Assembly (NCBI GenBank): GCA_937874275.1
Contig: CALNAU010000234.1
Location: 1 to 23,832, forward strand
Source of the DNA: an uncultured Clostridia bacterium
Lineage (GTDB): Bacteria > Bacillota > Clostridia > Christensenellales > Aristaeellaceae
Direction: 5' to 3'
Length of the DNA stretch: 23,832 nucleotides
The translations under genes and the position numbers were made by a program. Below the pieces are notes generated by a model. It was given only the letters and a program-made list of their open reading frames with translations, was not told the origin of the DNA and searched no databases. How positions within the stretch are numbered: the stretch's first letter is position 1; every line of letters begins with the position of its first letter. Below are positions 1 through 6,445 of this stretch, one piece after another.

Positions 1-915
1 TGCACCCTGAACGCGGATGCGCAGGCGGAAATTGAGGCGCTGGGGGCTACCTATTACGCCGACTACGCGAAGATGCTGCGGGAATCGCAGGCGGATATGG
101 TGCTCGTATGCACGCCCACCCACCTGCACACCCAGCAGGTGCGCCAGGCACTGCTTGCGGGCAAGCACTGCATCTGTGAAAAGCCCCTATGCCTGAGCGC
201 GCGGGAGGCCGAGGCGTTGTTTGACCTGGCCCGCAAGCAGGGCGTGCATCTGTATGTGGCGCATTTGCTGCTGTTTTGGGAGGAGTACATGGCGCTGACC
301 GAGCTGGTGCGCAGCGGCCGCTATGGGCGGGTGTTGGATATGGAGCTGCACCGCTTAAGCGAGCGGCCCGCCTGGTCCAGCACCGGCTGGCTGTTTGAGC
401 GGGAGAAGAGCGGGCTGATACCGTTTGACCTGCACATCCACGACCTGTATTTCCTCATCAGCCTGTTTGGCAAGCCGCGCATCGGCCATGTGCAGCATGG
501 GGGAAGGGCGCAGGCGGGGTATGACGAGTACCTGAGGGTCAACTATGAGTACCCGGACTTGACTGCCTGTGCCGAGGCCAGCTGGTATGACGCGCCGCTG
601 CCCTTTAAAATGGGCTTCCGGGTATATTTTGAGGAGGCCGTAGTGTGCTTTAACGAGGACCGTCTGGTGGCGTACGAGCGGGGCGGGGGCGAGCGCAGGC
701 TGGTATGGCATGAGCGCAAGGATGCGCTGGAAACCAGCATCAACGTGTCGCCAACATCCGCCTTTCTGCACGAGATGGAGCACTTTGTGAATTGTGTGGC
801 GCGCGGCGTGCCCTCCGACGTGGTGGTGCCCGAGCAGGTCATTTGGACCATGGAAACGCTGGAGGAGTTGACGGCGCGGATGGACGCGAATGGCTGTGGC
901 GGGGCTGATCAGTGA
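1..915 (+). CDS. Gfo/Idh/MocA-family NAD(P)-dependent oxidoreductase, 5'-truncated by the window edge
   Basis: The reading frame is open from base 1 and ends at TGA 913-915, so 304 residues are visible. The start and the N-terminal GxGxxG dinucleotide-binding loop lie upstream of the window. Visible hallmarks of the family are the Rossmann strand VLVCTPTHLHTQQV, followed by GKHCICEKPL. The Lys of the EKP motif is the conserved catalytic or cofactor-binding residue in this family. DLHIHDLYFLISLFG resembles the family's conserved His/Asp segment of the C-terminal substrate domain. Members oxidise or reduce sugars, inositols and related polyols with NAD(P); the substrate here cannot be told from sequence. 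A short hairpin follows the stop and a separate promoter drives the next gene, so it is probably the last gene of its unit. Family assignment is secure, substrate unknown. Confidence 0.88.
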   Translation, partial: CTLNADAQAEIEALGATYYADYAKMLRESQADMVLVCTPTHLHTQQVRQALLAGKHCICEKPLCLSAREAEALFDLARKQGVHLYVAHLLLFWEEYMALTELVRSGRYGRVLDMELHRLSERPAWSSTGWLFEREKSGLIPFDLHIHDLYFLISLFGKPRIGHVQHGGRAQAGYDEYLRVNYEYPDLTACAEASWYDAPLPFKMGFRVYFEEAVVCFNEDRLVAYERGGGERRLVWHERKDALETSINVSPTSAFLHEMEHFVNCVARGVPSDVVVPEQVIWTMETLEELTARMDANGCGGADQ

Positions 916-933
916 GGGCAGTGGCTGCTGCCC
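916..933 (+). terminator. Weak hairpin after the oxidoreductase gene
   Basis: GGGCAG (916-921) can pair with CTGCCC (928-933) directly after the stop codon, but only ATGATTT follows rather than a clean T-run. It may be a weak terminator, and readthrough into the next gene is possible. Confidence 0.3.
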
Positions 934-976
934 ATGATTTGATATATGAAAGACGAGAGAGATGGCGTCCGCGTAC

Positions 977-1005
977 TTGTGAAGAACCCCGCATTGTGGT
1001 AAAAT
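977..1005 (+). promoter_or_regulatory. Putative sigma-A promoter for the EF-G-like gene
   Basis: TTGTGA (977-982) lies 17 bp upstream of TAAAAT (1000-1005). The -10 is preceded by TGG, giving an extended -10. The predicted transcript would start near 1012 and have a leader of about 47 nt. Confidence 0.55.
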
Positions 1006-1058
1006 AATGTCCGTTACGTAGACGCAATAGCTTTTTATTATTTTGAGGGGGTTTGGAC

Positions 1059-3140
1059 ATGGCTGACTATCAACCAAAGGACATTCGCAACATCGCCTTG
1101 CTGGGACATGGCAGCGAGGGCAAGACGACTCTGACGGAGTCGATGCTTTTCGCTGCGGGACATATTGACCGCCAGGGCCGGGTAGAGGATGGCAACACCA
1201 CCACCGACTTTGACGCCGAAGAAAACAAGCGCGGCATATCCATCAACGCCGCCGCAGCGCCCGTTGAGTGGAAGGGCACCAAGATTAACCTGATTGACGT
1301 TCCCGGTTATTTTGATTTTGTGGGCGAGGTCATGGGCCCGGTGCGCGTGGTGCAGACGGTGGGCATCGTGCTCAACGCTGTCAACGGCATCACCGTCGGC
1401 GCCGAAAAGGCCTGGGACATGGCGGAGAAGCAGAACCTCAGCCGCATGTTCATCGTCAACCAGATGGACCGCGAGCACGCCGATTTTCAAAAGGTGCTGA
1501 CCCAGCTGCGCGACAAGTACGGCTCATCCGTGGTGCCGCTGGTGGTGCCCATTGGCGCCGGCGCCGGCTTCAAGGGTGTGGTCAACGTGCTGGAGGGCAA
1601 GGCCTATGATGGCGCCGGCAAGGCGCTCAAGGAAGTGCCCGTGCCCGCCGACATGCAGGGCGAGCTGGAGGAAGACGTGGCCGCCATCACCGAGGCTTCC
1701 GCCGAGGCCATTGATGAGCTGCTGGAGAAGTATTTTGAGCAGGGCGAGCTGAGCCACGAGGAAACCCTGGAGGGCTTCCGGGCGGGCATGAAATCCGGCC
1801 GCATCGTGCCGGTGGTGTGCTGCAGCGCGGTGACCGGCGTTGGCATTGCCCCGCTGCTTGACGTCATGGAGAACTACCTCAACTGGCCGTCGGGCACGGT
1901 GGCCGAGGGCATCAACCCCAAGACCGATGAGCCCGAGACCCGCGAGTGCAAGAACGAAGCACCTTTCTCGGCCTTTGTGTTCAAGACCATTGCCGACCCC
2001 TTTGTGGGCAAGCTGTCGCTGGTGCGCGTGATGAGCGGCGTGCTCAACGCCAATACCGCGCTGTACAACGCCAATCAGGAAAAGAACGAGAAGTCCGGCG
2101 GCCTGTTCATGCTGCGCGGCAAGAAGCAGACGGCCGTTCAGCAGCTCAACGCGGGCGATATCGGCGCGCTGAGCAAGCTGGCCATCACCTCCACCGGTGA
2201 TACGCTGTGCGACCCGTCCGCCCCTATCCGCTATGCCGAGCTGGAGTACCCGGTGCCCGGCTTCTCCAAAGCCGTGTATGCCGCCAAGCAGGGCGAGGAA
2301 GACAAGGTGTTCTCCGGCATCAACAAGCTGATGGAGGAAGACCCGTCCATCAAGACCGAGAAAAACACCGAGACCACCGAAACCGTGCTCTCCGGCCAAG
2401 GCGATTTGCACCTGGACGTCATCCGCTCCAAGCTGGCCAGCAAGTTCGGCGCCAACGCCGTGCTGCAGGACCCCAAGGTGCCCTACCGTGAAACCATCCG
2501 CAAGACCGTCTCCGCCCAGGGACGCCATAAGAAACAGTCCGGCGGCCATGGCCAGTTCGGCGACGTGTGGATTGAGTTCTCCCCCATCGGCGACACCAAC
2601 ATCGACTTCGAGTTTGTGGACGCGGTGGTTGGCGGCGCGGTGCCGCGCAACTTCATCCCCTCGGTGGAAAAGGGCCTGCGTGAGAACATCGTCAAGGGCG
2701 TGCTGGCGGGCTACCCCATGGTAGGCCTGCGCGCCAAGCTGTACGATGGCTCCTCCCACGCGGTGGACTCCTCCGAAATGGCGTTCAAAACCGCGGCCCG
2801 CATCGCCTACAAGAAGGGCTGTACCGATGCCAGCCCCGTGCTGCTGGAGCCCATCATGCACGTGGAGGTGCTGGTGCCGGATGAGTACATGGGCGACATC
2901 ATGGGCGATGTCAGCACCCGCCGCGGCCGCATCATGGGCATGAACCAGGTGAACGGCATGCAGCAGGTGGTGGCCGAGATTCCCATGAGCGAGATGTTCA
3001 AGTACGCCACCGATTTGCGCAGCCGCACCCAAGCGCGCGGCAGCTTCACCATGGCGTTTGAGCGCTATGAGGAAGTACCGCAGGATGTGGCCAAGAAGAT
3101 CATCGAGTCCGCTGTCCGTGAAGAGGAAGAGGACGATTGA
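1059..3140 (+). CDS. EF-G-like translational GTPase (FusA2-type paralogue)
   Basis: The protein has 693 residues, the usual EF-G length, and resembles EF-G along its whole length. GTPase motifs are the P-loop GHGSEGKT (residues 16-23), switch II DVPGY (80-84) and NQMD (134-137). Later parts match EF-G domains II to V, for example HKKQSGGHGQFGDVW and GGAVPRNFIPSVEKG of domain IV and EYMGDIMGDVSTRRGRIMGM of domain V. Canonical EF-G has DTPGH and NKMD. Here the His that helps activate GTP hydrolysis is Tyr84 and the Lys of NKxD is Gln135. I recall DTPGY-type sequences in a Clostridial EF-G paralogue family, so the Tyr is probably a subfamily trait. ATG 1059 was chosen over the in-frame TTG at 1053 because GAGGGG (1045-1050) lies 8 nt upstream. 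The main fusA is probably elsewhere, and the exact role (translocation, recycling or a stress function) is unknown. Confidence 0.9.
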   Translation: MADYQPKDIRNIALLGHGSEGKTTLTESMLFAAGHIDRQGRVEDGNTTTDFDAEENKRGISINAAAAPVEWKGTKINLIDVPGYFDFVGEVMGPVRVVQTVGIVLNAVNGITVGAEKAWDMAEKQNLSRMFIVNQMDREHADFQKVLTQLRDKYGSSVVPLVVPIGAGAGFKGVVNVLEGKAYDGAGKALKEVPVPADMQGELEEDVAAITEASAEAIDELLEKYFEQGELSHEETLEGFRAGMKSGRIVPVVCCSAVTGVGIAPLLDVMENYLNWPSGTVAEGINPKTDEPETRECKNEAPFSAFVFKTIADPFVGKLSLVRVMSGVLNANTALYNANQEKNEKSGGLFMLRGKKQTAVQQLNAGDIGALSKLAITSTGDTLCDPSAPIRYAELEYPVPGFSKAVYAAKQGEEDKVFSGINKLMEEDPSIKTEKNTETTETVLSGQGDLHLDVIRSKLASKFGANAVLQDPKVPYRETIRKTVSAQGRHKKQSGGHGQFGDVWIEFSPIGDTNIDFEFVDAVVGGAVPRNFIPSVEKGLRENIVKGVLAGYPMVGLRAKLYDGSSHAVDSSEMAFKTAARIAYKKGCTDASPVLLEPIMHVEVLVPDEYMGDIMGDVSTRRGRIMGMNQVNGMQQVVAEIPMSEMFKYATDLRSRTQARGSFTMAFERYEEVPQDVAKKIIESAVREEEEDD

Positions 3141-3160
3141 GTTTCCAGACATGATTCCAC

Positions 3161-3187
3161 AAGAGCCCGCCAACCGGCGGGCTCTTT
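3161..3187 (+). terminator. Rho-independent terminator of the EF-G-like gene
   Basis: AAGAGCCCGCC (3161-3171) pairs perfectly with GGCGGGCTCTT (3176-3186) across a 4-nt AACC loop, 20 bp after the stop codon. The following T-run is short. Its right arm is also the left end of the structured element that follows. Confidence 0.75.
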
Positions 3188-3396
3188 GGTCGTCAAACAA
3201 CCTTTGGTTGTTTGACGGGAAGGAACGAGGGGCCATCCGCCTCTCACTTCGTTCCCGGGCGGTGGATGGCAAGGATACCCTGGCTTTGCCAGGCCTTTCG
3301 CCCCACAGCGCATGTCGCTGGGGCGGATTCCAATCAGTGGGCTCCGCCCTCGGATACCTCCCTGAATATACTTCTTTGACAGTCTGAGAGCCCACC
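3176..3396. repeat. Structured, MITE-like or REP-like non-coding element with imperfect terminal inverted repeats
   Basis: This gene-free stretch is packed with inverted repeats. Its ends form an imperfect inverted repeat: bases 3176-3201 match the reverse complement of 3371-3396 at 18 of 26 positions, in two blocks (about GGYGGGCTCT and GTCAAASAAS). Inside are a perfect 12-bp stem with a TTT loop (3191-3202/3206-3217); a 9-bp stem 3222-3230/3247-3255; a 10-bp stem 3232-3241/3261-3270 that overlaps it; CCTGGC/GCCAGG (3279-3284/3288-3293); CAGCG/CGCTG (3306-3310/3316-3320); and GGGCGGA/TCCGCCC (3321-3327/3343-3349). The open frames crossing it run on from antisense or out-of-frame sequence of the EF-G gene and have no ribosome binding site, so it is not treated as coding. 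It could be a non-autonomous mobile repeat, a palindromic intergenic repeat or a structured RNA; these cannot be separated from one copy. Confidence 0.5.
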
Positions 3397-3412
3397 AATT
3401 CGGCGGGCTCTT
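3387..3412 (+). terminator. Second terminator-like hairpin, near-copy of the one at 3161
   Basis: AGAGCCCACC (3387-3396) pairs with GGCGGGCTCT (3402-3411) with one A-C mismatch and an AATTC loop. It closely copies the hairpin at 3161-3186, so the structured element is bracketed by two related hairpins. The T-run after it is poor (TTGTCC), so its terminator activity is doubtful. Confidence 0.4.
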
Positions 3413-3456
3413 GTCCTTGGCATCGTTGACAAAGCGGTTATGCCTTTGCAGGATAC

Positions 3457-3480
3457 AAAAAGCCGCCCCTCAGGGGCGGC
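3457..3480 (-). terminator. Rho-independent terminator of the glycogen operon
   Basis: GCCGCCCC (3462-3469) and GGGGCGGC (3473-3480) form a perfect 8-bp GC stem. On the - strand it is followed by five U residues (A-run 3457-3461). It lies 20 bp beyond the glgA stop codon. Confidence 0.85.
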
Positions 3481-3500
3481 CGATGTGAACATGATATAGA

Positions 3501-5270
3501 TTATTTCTTGGCTGGCTTCTTGGGGGCGGGTGCCGCTTCATGCGGGTCGGTGGATTTGGCGGCAGCCTTCTTCGTCGTTGTCTTTTTTGCTGGGGCTTTG
3601 GCGGCTGCTGCTGTGGGCTCGTGCGGGTCACCGGCCTTGGGCGCGGCCTTGGCGGTTGTCTTCTTGGCCGCGGGTTTGGCAGACGCTTTGGCGGGCTTTT
3701 CCTTGGGCTCATGCGGATCGTTAGCCTTCGCTTCCTTCTTGGAAGCAGCCTTCTTGGCAGCGGGCTTTTTGGCGGGGGCCTGGGGGACGGCTTCGTGCGG
3801 GTCGCCCTGGACAGGCTGGGTGAAGCGCTGCTCGCCGGGCAGAATGCTTTGGTACAGCGAGATGTACATCTCCGCCGAGTGGCGCCAGCTGTAGTCGCCG
3901 CTCATGCCGCGCTCGCGCAGGGTCTTCCAGACGTCCTTGCGGTCGTGGTAGTAGTGCAGCGCCCGCTGCAACGTGTGCAGCATGTCGTGGGCGTTGTAGT
4001 TGAAGAAGGTGAAGCCATTGCCGGCGCCTGTGTAGTCGTTGTAGCTGAGCACAGTATCCCGCAGCCCGCCGGTTTCGCGCACCACGGGCACGGTGCCGTA
4101 GCGCAGGCTGATCATCTGGCTGAGGCCGCAGGGCTCGAACTGGGAGGGCATCAGGAAGATATCGCTGCCCGCGTAGATGCGGTGCGCCAGGTCGTGATCC
4201 ATGGCAAAGCGGGCGGCCACTCGGCCGGGGTAGTTCTGCTCCGCCCAGCTGAACAGGTTGACATAGCGGCTGTCGCCCATGCCCAGTACCACCAGCTGCA
4301 CGTCCTCTCGCATGATGTCGGCGATGACATAGTCCACCAAATCCAGCCCTTTCTGGTTAGACAGGCGGCTCACCATGCCAATGATGGGCACATCGGGGCG
4401 CACCTCCAGGCCAAGCTGCTCCTGCAGGGCGCGCTTGTTGGCGGCCTTGCCGGACATGTCCTCCACAGAATAGCGCTGGGCGATGCTGGGGTCGGTGGAT
4501 GGGTCGTACTCCACGGTATCAATGCCGTTGAGCACGCCGGTCAGGTGATCGCGCTTGGCGCGCAGCAGGCCATCCAGCCGCTCGCCATAGTAGCCGGTCT
4601 GAATTTCCTCGGCATAGCTGGGGCTGACGGTGGTGACCTCGTCCGCGTAGACCAGGCCGGCCTTGAGGTAGTTGGCCGCGCCATGGCACTCCAACTTGTC
4701 ATCGGTGAACACGCTGTCGGGCAGGTGCAGCACATCCTGCACATCGCGGATGCCGAATATGCCCTGATATTGCAGGTTGTGGATGGTCATCACCGTTTTG
4801 ATGGAGGCATAAGCCGGCAGGTGGGAATACTGGATGCGCAGCAGCGCCGGAACCATGCCCGCCTGCCAGTCGTGGGCATGGATGATGTCCGGCTCAAAGG
4901 GAATCAGCGGCAGGCAGTTGAGCACGGCGCGGGCAAAGAACGCAAAGCGCTCGTACTCATCGCCGCCCAGGCCGTAGATGTAGTTGCGGCCAAAGTAGTA
5001 CCGGTTGTCCACAAAGTAGTAGGTTACGCCGTCCATTTCCAGGGATTCGATGCCGCAGTACTGCCTGCGCCACCCCAACTGCACCTCAAAATCGATCACA
5101 TGGTGCATCTGGTTCTCATATTTTTCGGCAATGGCCGCGTACTTGGGCAGGATGACGCGCACGTCATGCCCCTTTTGCGCCAGCACCGGCGCCAGGGAGC
5201 CCACCACGTCGGCCAGACCACCGGTCTTGATAAAGGGCACACACTCGCTGGCAACGAACAATATCCGCAC
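3501..5270 (-). CDS. glgA: Glycogen synthase (ADP-glucose, GT5) with a Lys/Ala/Pro-rich repeat tail
   Basis: This enzyme transfers glucose from ADP-glucose to the non-reducing ends of glycogen (alpha-1,4). Family marks are KTGGLADVVGS near the N-terminus (K15, ADP-glucose binding), HDWQAGMVPALL (133-144), GMVSRLSNQKGLDL (R302 and K307) and FEPCGLSQM with E379. The catalytic part ends near residue 485, the usual full length. A further stretch of about 100 residues, rich in Lys, Ala, Pro and Thr and containing DPHE four times, is added (see the separate entry). The start is GTG 5270: AAGGAG lies 8 nt upstream, whereas the in-frame GTG at 5279 overlaps that ribosome binding site. It is the last gene of glgBCDA, 50 bp after glgD, with a possible promoter of its own, and is followed by a strong terminator. 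Enzyme identity is certain; the tail's role is unknown. Confidence 0.97.
   Translation of the reverse strand: MRILFVASECVPFIKTGGLADVVGSLAPVLAQKGHDVRVILPKYAAIAEKYENQMHHVIDFEVQLGWRRQYCGIESLEMDGVTYYFVDNRYYFGRNYIYGLGGDEYERFAFFARAVLNCLPLIPFEPDIIHAHDWQAGMVPALLRIQYSHLPAYASIKTVMTIHNLQYQGIFGIRDVQDVLHLPDSVFTDDKLECHGAANYLKAGLVYADEVTTVSPSYAEEIQTGYYGERLDGLLRAKRDHLTGVLNGIDTVEYDPSTDPSIAQRYSVEDMSGKAANKRALQEQLGLEVRPDVPIIGMVSRLSNQKGLDLVDYVIADIMREDVQLVVLGMGDSRYVNLFSWAEQNYPGRVAARFAMDHDLAHRIYAGSDIFLMPSQFEPCGLSQMISLRYGTVPVVRETGGLRDTVLSYNDYTGAGNGFTFFNYNAHDMLHTLQRALHYYHDRKDVWKTLRERGMSGDYSWRHSAEMYISLYQSILPGEQRFTQPVQGDPHEAVPQAPAKKPAAKKAASKKEAKANDPHEPKEKPAKASAKPAAKKTTAKAAPKAGDPHEPTAAAAKAPAKKTTTKKAAAKSTDPHEAAPAPKKPAKK
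3504..3806 (-). repeat. Four-fold DPHE repeat encoding the basic C-terminal tail of GlgA
   Basis: Residues 489-589 of GlgA fall into units of about 27-30 residues, each opening with (G/N/T)DPHE at residues 490-493, 518-521, 548-551 and 575-578. Between them lie histone-H1-like runs such as APAKKPAAKKAASKK and KAPAKKTTTKKAAAK. The last unit is cut short at the stop codon. The GAYCCGCAYGA-type core is conserved between units at DNA level, suggesting growth by unequal recombination or slippage. The tail is low-complexity and probably disordered. Confidence 0.85.
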
Positions 5271-5303
5271 AGGAATCACTCCTTCCGATTGTCGTCCTGG
5301 AAA

Positions 5304-5332
5304 AAGTTACAGGTTCGCGTTCAGATTGTCAA
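5304..5332 (-). promoter_or_regulatory. Possible internal promoter for glgA
   Basis: On the - strand a perfect TTGACA (5332-5327) overlaps the last codons of glgD and stands 17 bp from TAACTT (5309-5304), a poor -10 with 3 of 6 matches. It could give glgA extra transcription, but TTGACA also simply encodes part of the GlgD C-terminus. Confidence 0.25.
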
Positions 5333-6445
5333 GCCTTTGGGCACCACCAGGGGATAGCCGGAGGGGCCCATCATGCGCGTGTTTTCGCGCACGGTCACCT
5401 GTTTGTCCAGGATGCAGTAGGCCAGTTCCACATTGCGCTGGATGATGCCATCCTGCATGACGATGCAGTTTTTCACGCTGGCGCCGGGCTTGACCTGCAC
5501 CCCGCGGAAGAGGATGGCGTTTTCCACCTTACCCTCTATGATGCAGCCGTCCGCAATCAGCGAGTTGCTGACGTCCGCGCCCTCCTTGTAGTGGGTGGGC
5601 ATTTCGTCGCGCAGCTTGGTCCACACGGGCTTGTCCATGTCAAAGATGCGCGCGCGGTTCTCCGCGCTGAGGAAATCCATATTGGCCTTGAAATAGCTCT
5701 CCACCGAATCCATCATCCACACGCTTCCCGGGCACTCAAAACCGCTGATTTTGTAGGTTTTGTCGCGCAGAATGTTGGTAATCAGCTCGCGGGTGAAGTG
5801 GTGGTAGCCGGCGGATACCGCGCGGTCCACCATGTCAATGAGCAGCTCGCGCCGCACCAGGAAGCAGGCCATGTAGGTGTTCTCATACCGGGGGATGGAG
5901 GGATCGCACTCCATCTGGCGCACGGTGCCCTCGTCATCAATTTCCAGGTAGCGCCCGGCGCCGTTGCGGCGGACACCCCGCTCCTTGGTGTACAGCAGCG
6001 TCAGGTCGGCCCCCTGGTCGATATGGTGGGCCAGCATCTTCTCGTAGGGGACGGAATAGAGGAAGTGGCTGTCGGTCACGGCAATGTAGCGCTCCTTGCT
6101 GCGCCGCAGGAAACCGATGTTGCTGCGCAAGGCATCCAGCAGCCCCTCATACACGCCCACGTTATCGGTGGACATGTAGGGCGGAAGGATGGTCATGCCG
6201 TTGCGCTTGCCATGCAAATCCCACTCCCGGCCGCTGCCCAGGTGGTCCATCAGGGAATGGTAGTTCTTTTGCATGATGATGCCGATGTTGTGAATCTCCG
6301 AATGAATCATGCTGGACAGCATGAAGTCAATCATGCGATACCGGCCCAGCACCGGCAGCGCCGCCACCGAGCGGATGCGCGTCAAATCGCGCAGCTGGTC
6401 AATGCGCTCGCCCGTATAGATCAGCCCGACAATGTCCCTTTTCAT
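5321..6445 (-). CDS. glgD: ADP-glucose pyrophosphorylase regulatory subunit GlgD
   Basis: The protein has 374 residues, with a nucleotidyltransferase-like N-terminal domain and a left-handed beta-helix C-terminal part (repeating hexads such as SNSLIADGCIIEGKVENAIL). It is clearly homologous to the GlgC encoded just upstream, but the nucleotide-binding loop is degraded: GlgC has LAGGQGSRL and GlgD has YTGERIDQL (10-18). The metal-binding SGDHIYK of GlgC corresponds to TDSHFLY (124-130). In Firmicutes GlgD is known to pair with GlgC and raise activity while contributing little catalysis, and these losses fit that role. ATG 6445 overlaps the glgC stop (ATGA, 4 nt), implying translational coupling, and GGGAGGGGAG precedes it. 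Confidence 0.95.
   Translation of the reverse strand: MKRDIVGLIYTGERIDQLRDLTRIRSVAALPVLGRYRMIDFMLSSMIHSEIHNIGIIMQKNYHSLMDHLGSGREWDLHGKRNGMTILPPYMSTDNVGVYEGLLDALRSNIGFLRRSKERYIAVTDSHFLYSVPYEKMLAHHIDQGADLTLLYTKERGVRRNGAGRYLEIDDEGTVRQMECDPSIPRYENTYMACFLVRRELLIDMVDRAVSAGYHHFTRELITNILRDKTYKISGFECPGSVWMMDSVESYFKANMDFLSAENRARIFDMDKPVWTKLRDEMPTHYKEGADVSNSLIADGCIIEGKVENAILFRGVQVKPGASVKNCIVMQDGIIQRNVELAYCILDKQVTVRENTRMMGPSGYPLVVPKGLTI

Noticed and set aside
3058..3387. 109-codon + frame crossing the end of the EF-G-like gene and the structured element
   Set aside because: It begins inside a conserved gene, runs through a terminator and a hairpin-dense spacer, and lacks a ribosome binding site. Reading the element as protein is likely an artefact.
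1524..3398. 624-codon open frame on the - strand
   Set aside because: It is antisense to the EF-G-like gene, His/Leu/Gly-rich with no motif, and is explained by GC-rich third positions of the real gene. Its start lies in the structured element without a ribosome binding site.
3504..3806. The GlgA tail as a frameshift artefact
   Set aside because: The DPHE units recur in the same frame four times with conserved DNA cores and the frame ends just before a strong terminator, so the tail is a real extension rather than out-of-frame reading.
3540..5357. 605-codon open frame on the + strand
   Set aside because: It is antisense to glgA, which has full family motifs, and has the usual His/Val/Gln-rich shadow composition.
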